This document shows positions 44,955 through 55,200 of a stretch of 64,000 nucleotides of DNA, piece by piece. Origin of the DNA: Undaria pinnatifida (taxonomy: Eukaryota; Sar; Phaeophyceae; Laminariales; Alariaceae); the NCBI GenBank assembly GCA_012845835.1, contig JABAKD010000030.1, positions 3,039,416 to 3,103,415 on the forward strand. Direction: 5' to 3'. A program made the position numbers and the translations under genes. A model generated the notes under the pieces. It did not search any database and was not told the origin of the DNA. It saw only the letters and a program-made list of their open reading frames with translations. Within the stretch, counting starts at the first letter, position 1; each line of letters opens with the position of its first letter.

Positions 44955-47400
44955 CTATATCTACAGTCAGTGCGGTACCGTTTCGTGCGGGAGTCTAGTT
45001 TAGTGCCGTGAAAATCGCTTGTCGTGACCTCGTTCTATAGAGTACTACTGTTCTGCACCAGCCCGGGATAGTTCGGGTTCCCACTTTAGTGCTGGTGCTG
45101 CCGTCTAGCTAGGCACCGTGCTAACGAGGGACCGCTATGTAATTATACGTATGGCGACCCAAAGCTCAGCGTACGATTGCCTTCATACCGAGCGTCTATT
45201 TTTACTAGTGAGAAGCGTGCAGCGGTATGCGCGAGTATCACCATTCTGCGCGCGCGCCGCAAACGCAGGTCCGTTCGTCGCCGTTCGGGCACTTCCCCTG
45301 CTCCGGCTTTTGCTGCAGCTGGGGCTGCTTGGTGTGGGAGGTGCTGTAAATGTGATTCGTTGGTTTTTGCCATTTTCCCCCCCTGAAGCCTCTGGGGGGG
45401 TTGGTCTAGTAGCCTAGTTAGGACAATTTGAATGCCCGGTAACGCCCGGTTGGTGGTGGCCAAGGCGGGCGACTATTTTTTGTTTGCACTATGGCTGTCG
45501 GGGAACACCCGGAGCCCCCCGTCACGGGTTCTGCTTTTATCACTCGTACATCTCGTATGCAATACGATCGAGTTCATCTATGTTTTTTTTTTGTGGTACC
45601 AGGTACCCCGTGTCTTTTTTTTTTCTTTGGAATTGCGCTTGGCGGCTGGGAAGTGTCCTCGATTGTTGGATCTGAATATCGATTTCCTTTGTTTTGGTCG
45701 AGAGGAATTGAAAATTTTGACGGGTGTGAGTGGTCAGGCTTTGTTTTTCTCGCGATCGGAGGGAACGTTGATTTTTGAGTTCCCTTTCTTTTGTGGTGTT
45801 GCTTTTTTGCGGTTGGTGTTTCGTGCCAAGTCCCTGGCACGTGTTTGTCCATCGAGCTGTTTTGTGGATGTTGCTGTGGTTGAACCTGAGCTCCCCCTTT
45901 TTCTGTTTTTCTTGCTCTCTGGCGGGGTGACGGATGCGAGCTTCTAAGGTGGCTAAACGATTGAACTCTGAAATCATATAATACGACCAACGAGAGGCAG
46001 CAGAAACGACGAGAACTCGTGACAAGAAGAGTTGGTCGATTCGCTCTTGGTCGCTCGATGGCGCATTCATAGACCGCGGCCAAATGATTGTAAGTCTGAG
46101 TTCATATAATACGACAAACGAAAGGCAGCAGAAACGCCGAGGTGACAAGAAGAGTTGGTTGATTCGCTGTTGGCGGTCTCTCGATGCCGCATGCCGTATT
46201 CATAAACCAATGGTTGACGCGCCAACCGCAAGGCTACGGTATGGCAGGGGGAATGTTACCGCATACCCCCCTTTTTCGATCCGAACAGTGGTTTAACAAA
46301 AAGTTCGATGGCGGCGTGATTCGCAATTAGTAACATGAACGCTTGTGATTTCGTAATGCTAACGTGGGTACCTCCGTTTAAGAGCGCCCATGAGGATAAG
46401 ATTATTCGGGACTTGAGAGCGGTCAAATCGGCATGTCCCGCCTGTACTAAAAAAGCTCCCTATTTCCCACTACAGATGGGAGAAATGTGTGGTTAAGAGC
46501 GTTTGTTTCGACTTGTCACGGGGTGCTCTTAAATCGGGACACCCACTGTATTGCTGATAGGGTAGCCATTGCGTGCGTGGCCCTGAGACGTCTTCCACTT
46601 CTCTTGCCACATCCCATACGCTACGGAGGTGCACGGTGAACGGTGAGTTCTTATAACTGACGTGCGTGTGCTTGTTGTCTGCTACTTGTGCTGTTGCATG
46701 ACGTTGTGTGCCGTGATGTAGCTCGTTGGGACGAGGTGTACATTCCCTATTTCCCTGTTATGTAGGCCTTCTTACTTTGTAAAAACCCATACGCTATAGA
46801 AGATCATTACACGGCCTTTTTGCAATGACTAGTGCCCACCAATCATACTGTAGGTCTGATGGACACGGAGAGAGGGAAAACGTTTTTCAGATGTTGTGTG
46901 ACGGTCGCATCTGGAAATGCTGTGCGTAGCGTAGTCGTGTGTATTGAGGGCGTCTTGTTTTAGCGCCAGCAGGGACTCCCCGGCGGCGGCAGCTTTAGTT
47001 ACAATGCCCCAGGAGCTCAGTTTTTTTAACTTTCTTTTGCTGATCCAAGAAGAGCTACTAGTTTAATCTGTTGTCAAAAGTATATATATTTTCCTCCACA
47101 TACGCAGGTGCAGAGGTCTAAAGGGATTAGCGAGAGAGCGGATCGATAAGCGTCACCGCCGAGTCAGCGAGAGCGGGTGCTGACGGCACGCCGACGGCTT
47201 GATAAACGTACAGTAAGAGTTCCTCAGCAGTAGTGCCGGTATGCGCCAGCCAAAAGAAACGACTACTACTACGGCAACCGGCACTCTCTCCTCATAATAA
47301 GGCCACAAATAGATATGCCATTTCCATCTGCGACATAAGCGACTTTACCGGCACTACTGCGGCAGCCGAAACTGTAGCGGGACCCCTACATATACTATAA
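44955..47400. other. Intergenic, no gene recognised
   Basis: ORFs exist on both strands (45118-45417, 45432-45947 and the minus ORF 45540-46148), but they overlap each other, are T- or A-rich and lack recognisable domains. A 115-120 bp tandem duplication lies at 45968-46203 (TCATATAATACGACMAACGA). The 46371-46570 stretch has AAGAGCG-type ends and loosely resembles 28685-29110. Confidence 0.45.
45968..46203. repeat. Tandem duplication, about 118 bp unit
   Basis: Two units with TCATATAATACGACCAACGA / TCATATAATACGACAAACGA, GGCAGCAGAAACG, GTGACAAGAAGAGTTGGT and TCTCGATGC-like ends. Confidence 0.85.
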
Positions 47401-47836
47401 CCGGTCGCCCCGGTGGTGTATCAGGTTATCCTCAAGCCTGATATAGGTCAGTTTCGTGAGTTCGAATCCCCCCGAGTGCATACTCGTACAAATTCGGAGG
47501 GACTTTTGCTTGCGTCCCCTACATATACTATCACCGGTCGCCCCGGTGGTGTATCAGGTTATCCTCAAGCCTGGTATAGGTCAGTTTCGTGAGTTCGAAT
47601 CCCCCCGAGTGCATACTCGTATAAATTCGTGGGGACTTTAGCTTGCGCACAAAAATGACTTGCGGAAAATGCGGGAGCGTGGGTTATCAACACTCGATGA
47701 AAAATCAACGAGCAGTGGGATTGCTGAACCCTACATGCGCGATAAAAATTGAAGGCAAGAACCGGGGGGGAGAAGGGACGACACCTATGTCCAGAAGCTG
47801 GAAAGTAGAAGAGTGTGCGAAAAAATATAGATACAT
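47401..47836 (+). mobile_element. tRNA-derived SINE, family S2, duplicated head
   Basis: The tRNA-like head (GGTCGCCCCGGTGGTGTATC with GAGTTCGAATCCCCCC) occurs twice, starting at 47403 and 47536, about 133 bp apart. Only the second is followed by the full body (GACTTGCGGAAAATGCGGGA, CAACACTCGATGAAAAATCA, CGCGATAAAAATTGAAGG, TCCAGAAGCTGGAAAGTA). It ends close to the family T copy at 47845. Confidence 0.9.
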
Positions 47837-47844
47837 ATAATCTA

Positions 47845-48486
47845 TAGACTTACCCCAGGATATACATGATAAACTGATGCATTCTTTCCAAAACCGTCAC
47901 ATTTATCCTCTCAAAATAATGAATAGTTTCCACGCACAGATTGAGCTGCCCCACCCGCCCCCCCCCCGTCCCAACCCCCCCCCCATGATAAACTGTTGCA
48001 TTTTTTTTTTTTTTTTTTTTTTCCAAAACCGTCAGATTTATCCCCTTGAGAGGATTTATAGCTTACACGCACAAATTGCCCGCCCGTCCGCCCCCCCCCC
48101 CCCCTTCCCCCCCCCCCTCCAACCCCGCTCGCTTTTGATCAAAACCAAGCCCCCATGTCCTTCAAAACTCCGCCCCCCCCCTCACCGGTTATTCGACTTA
48201 CAGGATTCACTTGATAAAAGGATACATTTCCCTCCACAGCTGTCAGATTTTGTCCCCCTCAGAAACGGGTTTTATAGTTTCCGCGCACAGACTGACTAAC
48301 ATCACCCTGTTGACCCCGATAGCTACACTGTAGTTGTAAGGGGAGTCGCCGACCTATATCCTTAATGAGGACACACAACAACTCGTAATACGCGCGATCG
48401 GAGTATCACACACAGCGTGCAAAGATGAGTTTCGACGAAATCTTCGATCTCACAGCTGGAGTGTATTTTCATTTATTTTATAATAT
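47845..48486 (-). mobile_element. Family T, full-length-like inverted copy
   Basis: Reverse complement of the family T element: from ACTTACCCCAGGATATACAT through three CCAAAACCGTCAGATTTATC-type cores, C tracts instead of G tracts, and on to ATCTTCGATCTCACAGCTGG and ATTTTATAATATAT. It shows the same internal order as 10117-10720, so this order is ancestral. Size is about 640 bp. Confidence 0.9.
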
Positions 48487-51400
48487 ATACTGTAACCCTT
48501 GAAGGGTGACGGCATAGATAGTGCCTCCGCCATGGCAATGGGCGATTGCAGGTCTGTAGCGTAATGCGTTAGCATATATAATAAGGCGAGTTTATATTAC
48601 AATTTACACACGGCATCTCCCGATCGATGTAGGGCTCCCTTTCTTGATGGCCGAAGGTGCGTTTTTTACTTGTTTTAGTCTAAACAGCTGTGCTTTAAAA
48701 ACTCCGGATTTCATCAAATTCCAGTAAATTTCGCGTTTCTCCAAGTGATACGAAACCTGCGGACGAACTGTTTTTCGTGCGCGGCGGAAATGTTGTTCAC
48801 AAATCGGACAGGTCACGAGCTACTGTCGGATAAACTATTAGACTATAAAGTCCTAAATTTTCCTTGATGATTGCCTTGTACAAGAACCATATCGCACTGA
48901 TCCTATTTTTATGCAGATCCTAGGTCCTAAACTCTCTGATATGGTATCTTGTGGGAGAGCCGTATCGTACAGATTCTATCATTCATGTAGATCCCAGCCG
49001 GCAAACATGTGCACACGAGCCAGCTGTACAGATCAAACATAGCAAACATGCTAGAGGAATCGTGCAGATAGTGTACATCATCGGTATCTCTCTGACCCGG
49101 AAAGATTTAGGCATTGGAAAGGAGTTTTGTTCTGTTCGACGTGTTACGTGATTGTTCCGATTTTCGCACAGCTTCCTCCGTTGCTACGTTGTTATACCGT
49201 TTCACTTGGGCAACGCAATGGCGGGGGGGGGGGGTACGCCGTGCTTCACCGGGCGGAATGGTCACATGGATGTTGCGTTATGGTGGTGTCAATGCTCGGA
49301 TCATGCAATGGGCTGGGGGGGGGGGTACGCTGTGCTTCTCCGGCAGAAATGATATTATCGAATGTCCGCTGACAAGCCAAGATGCCTATTAATGTAGACG
49401 AACGGTCTTTTTTGGGCCCGTCATCTAGCCTCTGTTGGCATAGTAACCCAAAATGGCACCACAAACAGTTAATTGTGAGTTGTTTTGGAGACAAAAGTCT
49501 TTTTTGGAGATTAAAGCCCTGCAGACCGGCCCGTGAGTAATTGAGTGAGCGAACGGGCAAGCAAGCTACACAGTGCTCACTGTAGTTCGTGGTTCGGCTG
49601 TTAGCTTGAGAGTGTATTAGAAGAAGGCGGGAAAAGTCGAACACTTGTCGAGTGTCGCGTCGCGCATCACTCAGCGAGTTCGTTGTTGTCACTGTCGCCT
49701 ACGTTATCGTTGCCGTTGTCGTTGTCGACACCGTCTTGAGTCAACAGAGGCCACCCCCTCCCCACCCTGTTTCTCTTCCTCCCCTCCTTCTCTCCTGATG
49801 ATGTTGTCGCTGCTGTGACACAAGCGAAAGCCATGATGGCAAGAACAAACAAAAGATAGACTCACAGCATTTCCATTCGGTGGGCAGGCACAGGCACCAT
49901 TGCAAACCAGCAGTCCCCCCCCCTTTAACCTTCCGCCGATCCCACACGAATGTCTCGCGTGGACGCTGTGGGTGTAATTTTACGAAGATCAAGATGTAAG
50001 CGGTACTACAGCAATCAATCAGCGGAACAGCATGCTTCGACTGAACTCTCTATCCGAAGGCGTCATCGTTACGACGACAACCAAAGGAACGACGAACGAG
50101 GGAAGATGGCGAAGAGCAGCGAAAAGCACTGCCCTGCTTTACGACGGCAAAAGCAAAGCAGCTGGCTCGCGCAAGCAGCAGCAGCAGCAGCAGCAGCCGC
50201 TTCCGCTATTGTGGCTGCTCACCGCTGCTGCCACCGCTGCTGCCGTCGCTGCTGCTGCTGCTATTGCTGTTGCTGTCGCCGCCGCCGCCGCCGACCGCCG
50301 CCGCCCCGCTTCCGCCGCGGCACTAAAGTAATGAAAGCAGAACGCGCTTGCTAGCTTGCTTCGCGTGGCATTCCGTTCGGCTTTCTGCGTTAAAAAATTG
50401 AAATAACATCGCCCGTTCGTTCCCTCTTGCTTTCCCCTTTGCGTGCCTCCGCCATGTACAACATGGTGTCCGTCTCGTGCATCGCTCCCCTGGCCACTAC
50501 TGCTACTGCTATCGTCGTTGCATTAAAATTGATTGTCGTCGTAGTGCATTTTGTATTCGCAGTAGCGTGCTGTTGTTTGGGGGAGGGGGGGGGTATTCCT
50601 ACGGTACGGTTCCGGTCAGAGAGAGAGAGAGCTATTTTAAAGCAAAAGAAAACTATTGATGTACGGCTACTTCGCGCGCACCAGGAATCACGGAGGCTAC
50701 CGTGCTATCCAATAACAAACCACGTGGGAGAGAGCACGTCCTCTTTCTGGCGCTACGACGTAGCCCTTGAGGCCGCCCCTCCCCCTTGTCCCTGATCCTC
50801 CCCCCCCCTCCTATTACAATCGACCAATAGAGCAATCAACTAATCGAACCATGAATCTACCAACCAATCAACAATCAAACCACCGAGAACCGGTGATAAA
50901 CCTCAGAACCCACCACAATAAATTGACTCATCCCCTCCCCCCCCCCCCCCCGCCCCTTCCTTTTCCCCGCCCTATCCCCCGCCCACCCCTCCCCGAAGAA
51001 GAAAAAGAGAGGAGCGGTGTCAAGACTCCACACATGCCTGAAAGAAAAAAATCCGAAAAGGAAAAATCGAAAAAAAACTACTTAGTAATTAAGATCACAA
51101 GAGGCTTCGTACAATCCAATCCAATAAACCGACAACAGCGGGAACTCCTCCCCCTAGTAGCACGGGCAGCGCAACCCTTGACGCCGACCTTCCTTCGCAC
51201 CTACACGAAAAGTTCGGGGCTAAACATCGAGCAGACCCAACCCAACCGTAAAATAGCCGCGGAGATGCTAATCCACACCAGCGGCTCCTTCCCGCTCACC
51301 GACACCCCCCACGAAGAAGCCAGAACCTGTACACACTAAAAACCTTTCCAAAAACGCGAAACACATGAATAAACAGCTCGACCAACGTCCCCCCCCCCCC

Positions 51401-52284
51401 CCCCCCCCCCCCAAATGCCCTCGTGTGGAAACCCCTTTGTGACTTTGACGCTGGTTTCACTCCCTCCTCCCTGCGTCTCTCTCTGGCAGCCCCCCCTGCC
51501 TCCCTCGGCAAGGCCCCTTAAAACGAAACCAAGATCGCAATGGATCTGCAAACCTGCAAGCGACTTTTACACCCCAACCCCAAAAACCATTCTACTTGGA
51601 GGCATCGCCGCACCCACCAACACCGTTGAGCGGCCGCCTGGGAGGCAGGGCTTCCTTCTCCATGCTTGTGTACTTAACGTTTCGCCCTCCCTCGCCATCC
51701 TCCTGCGTGTACCTGCTATTGTAGTATATCCCCTACCGCAGAGCGTAAAGCCTTCTTGCCTATCCAAACCTGGGTATCCGGTGGGGGAAAGGGGAAACGG
51801 CCGGGCCTATGGATATCTCTTGGAATTTAAATATTTTGCTCCTGCCGCAGCAACGCCTTCCAGTGGGCTGTCCCCACCCCTTACCCCCCCACCGTAATAC
51901 ACGACATAAATATTCGTAATACAACAGTACACACTTCGGCGTCGAAATTTTTCCCGACCCGCAAACACAAAACAAAGTCGTACAAAGCGCAAAAACGTAA
52001 AATGATACACACACAAACGACTCCTTCTGCCTCCCTGCCTCCCTCCCCCCCCCCCCCTCCTCCCTGCCTGCTACCGTTCGTCCGAACGCCCCGCGTGTGC
52101 GAGGTTGCTCCACGCAACAGTTCGGACCGCACACACACCAGCGCCCTTCTGTCCTTCCTTCCTTCCTTCCTTTCTTCCTTCCCTTCCTTCCTTCCTTTCC
52201 ATCTATTTCTTCCTTTCCGACCTCCGCGCACATCACCCTGCCATCATAGTTTCAACCGCAAGCAGCAGGTCTTTTACTTTTACC
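48487..52284. other. Intergenic and 3' flank of receptor-like gene, no gene recognised
   Basis: A minus ORF at 48604-48816 contains TCPICEQHFRRARKT, a CxxC pair that is suggestive but not a complete zinc finger; it has no ATG upstream before an in-frame stop. At 49220-49345 a short block with a G run and TACGCYGTGCTTC is duplicated. CAG/CTG and CGC repeats at 50175-50320 create Ala, Arg and Cys-rich ORFs. Poly-C and (TTCC)n tracts lie at 51391-51412, 52043-52060 and 52150-52200. Part of 50800-52284 may be the 3' untranslated region of the leftward receptor-like gene. Confidence 0.45.
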
Positions 52285-55200
52285 TTAAACTTTACCGTCG
52301 TTGTCGCCGTCTTCGTCGTCGCCGTCGTCGTCGTCGCCGTCGTCGTCGTCGTTGTCATCGTTTGTCACAACGTTTCTACCTCGATTTGACGCGGTCTCGC
52401 GGCGGCGAGGGCGGTCGTACAGCGGCTCGGACGATACCCCGCAAGCGCTGACAGCGCCGGCGAGATCTGCGGACAAAGCTCCTGGAATATCCGATCGGTT
52501 AGTGTCGATGACGACGCCGCCGCCACCGCCGTCTTCGCCGCGGTCGTGGCCGCGAATGCGCCGATGGGCGTCTTCTTCCCTGCCGTCTGCCGCTGGGGTG
52601 ATCACCGTCGACAGCGCCTGCCATATGACCACGCCGCCAGTCCCGCCGGAGACATCGCTGTTACAGGGGTTTGATTTTCTCGTGAGAAGCTCTCGGTGGA
52701 GCATTGGCGCCACCAGAGGAGTGGGGTTGTGGTTGGACTCGTGTGCTTGTGGGCGTGCGCCGCGCGACAAGGGTTGCTCGGAGCGAGTCGAGGGATTTTT
52801 GACATTCACGGTTGCTTCCTGCCGCACAGGCAAGTTTTGGAGAGTGGTGGGGGAAGAGGGAGGAAGGGAGGGAGGGGAGGGAGGGAGGGAGGGAATGGGG
52901 GCGGGGGCGGGATCCCGCCGGTCATCAGCAGTCAAGCAAACGGTGCACACGGCCCTGGACGCGAACAAGAAATATACATCTCCTAAAAGTCGAAACGGCA
53001 CCCCCGCCAGTTCGCTGCATGTATTTTTCTTTAGGGGCAGAGGGGAGAGAAATCTGTTACAGCTTTTTCTTATCGTTTTTCCTCTCGGTGTTATCGATGG
53101 TGGAGGCGGTTGCGAGTAAAGCGCCGGGCGGGGGGAGCGCCGACCAAAACAGTTGAGGATTTTCTCCAGGCTGGAACAAGCGTTATCTGCCCCCCCCCCC
53201 CCTAATATCGCAGGAATATGCCTTGCGCCGCAGTAGTATCCGCGACCGCAACCCCGACCGCCCCTGAAGCCAGACCCGCAACCACCGCCGCGTGTACACT
53301 GCGCACTCGTACCTCTGGAGCCGCCCGGGGGGGGCTCGTTGATGGTGGCCAGCCTGACCCAGCTGTGCCCGTACGTTCTATGTCCGCGTCTTGTACCCAA
53401 TTCGGTGTGCCCAAGTCTGCTGCGATCTGCGCAGCCCCAAACGGAAAAAAAATGGAGTGAACTAGAGCACGCCGCGGCACACTGAGCCCACATTAGCATC
53501 GTTTCCGTGAGGAACATCGTAGCACAATAAGTTCACCCGCTGACACTGTAGCCGACCCAACCCTGGGCGGGGTACCGTGTGCACACGTACGCGTGGCTTG
53601 GTCGGAGGAAAGCACTTGGTCGGGTCGTCCGCACCCACACTCGGCTTTTTGTGCGAGCGCCTGGCGGCCACAGCAGCTGCTACAGTTGCTGTCGACGCTT
53701 ATTATACTGTATCAGTATAGCGTCACGTATATCTGCTACGGCAGTTTCAAGCCGCGAAACAAGATGTGGCGCGTGGAAAGCCAGCCAGCTGCAAGCGACG
53801 TACGCCACGACCAAGTGCCGCCGCGCACAGAATGTCCCCGTCATCACAAAAACCTCGCGCCTTCAAATGTCGTTACCCCTCCTCTCGCGGTGTATTTCAT
53901 TCTTCGTCTTACCCTTCAGCGTTGAAAACTACACCCACGTGCTATCGGGCACAAAGTACTGTTGGAATCAGACTCAGACATAAGTCTCAGTAGCATATTT
54001 TGAATTTCTGCTTTATAACCACCATGTAAAAGTTCTTTCTCGCTTTTCAAACTCCTGGGTACAAGCACATACATTATGTTATTAAACATAGTTTTTGTCC
54101 CCCTGTTCTGGACAAGCCGTGGTCACAGGTGTCGTCCCTTCTTCCTCCCGTTGCGCGCCTTAATTTTATCGCGTAGAGGTTTAGCATCCCCACTGTTCGA
54201 CGGCTTGCATCGAGTTAAATATAACATACCTTAGCCTTGCCCGTCCCACCCAGCACCGCGTCGGAGGACACCAAGTCACCGCCCGCCACGGTCTTGCCGC
54301 GTAAAAAAACAGTGCCCGCGGAGACATCGCCGACGATGACGTCCTCGGGCTCTCGTGGGAGCCGTCGCTCGGCTCCATCCAAGAGCACGCGTAGGTCGGC
54401 TGCCGACGGTAGCTCCATCGCGAGCAACATACGGTCTTCTCCGGAGACGATCGCTCCGTACACCGCGCGCGGGGGGCTCCGCGCGCTATTTCCCAACTCG
54501 ACCCCCCGTTGGAGGTTCCGCTGGAGGTTCCACTGGAGGTCTCGCTGGAGGTTTCGCCGAAATTCTGCCTTCCGAGCTGCTGCTTCTTTTGCGCTTCTCC
54601 CAGGCTTTTTCTTCTGCCTTTGTGAGTCGATGCCTCCGTCGCTGCCATCTTTTTCATGATCACCGCCAGCGCCATCGTCAAACACCCCCACAATATCGTC
54701 CTCGCCATCGTCAGAGTCAACTTCATCATCACGATCGCTATAATCGTAGTCGTCGCCGTCGTCTACATCAACGTTTGCGTAAACATCCCCGTCGACCTTA
54801 AGGTCGGGGCTAGGATTGGCCCGCAATGCCGTCGCGGCGGGCGCGCCCTCACCCTCCTTGCCCCTTCGCCGCACGACGTGCATGAGGCCGAACCGACCTC
54901 CGCCCAGCATGCCTTCGGTCGCGCGGGCAGGTCGACTGCCGGGGATCTCGATTAGCTCTAGCCGCTGCAGCCGCCGCCGTAGCCACCGTCTCTGCTTCAG
55001 GGCAAACCGCGCCTCCAGAAGCAACAGGTACGCGTTGGCGTGGTCGTTAGCGTTGCTGTTATTGTTGTTGCTGTCGTAAGCGTTGGCGTTGGCGTTGGCG
55101 TTGGCGTTGGCGTTGGCGTTGGCGTTATGGTTGTTGTTGCCGTCGCAGTAGTCAAGGCCATAATCGTCTTCGTCCTCGCTCTTGACGTCGGCTGGCGCGG

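Noticed and set aside
48604-48816. Small zinc-finger gene (TCPICEQHF)
   Set aside because: There is one CxxC pair without properly spaced partners, no ATG before an in-frame stop upstream, and no adjoining exon.
50767-51339. 190-codon plus-strand ORF, Pro/Asn-rich
   Set aside because: Composition is driven by C tracts and AATC repeats, there is no domain, and it probably lies in the flank or 3' untranslated region of the minus-strand gene.
52301-53119. 272-codon plus-strand ORF
   Set aside because: Antisense to the kinase-like exons 52285-52818 and rich in simple repeats; the minus strand gives recognisable kinase motifs and consistent splice phases.
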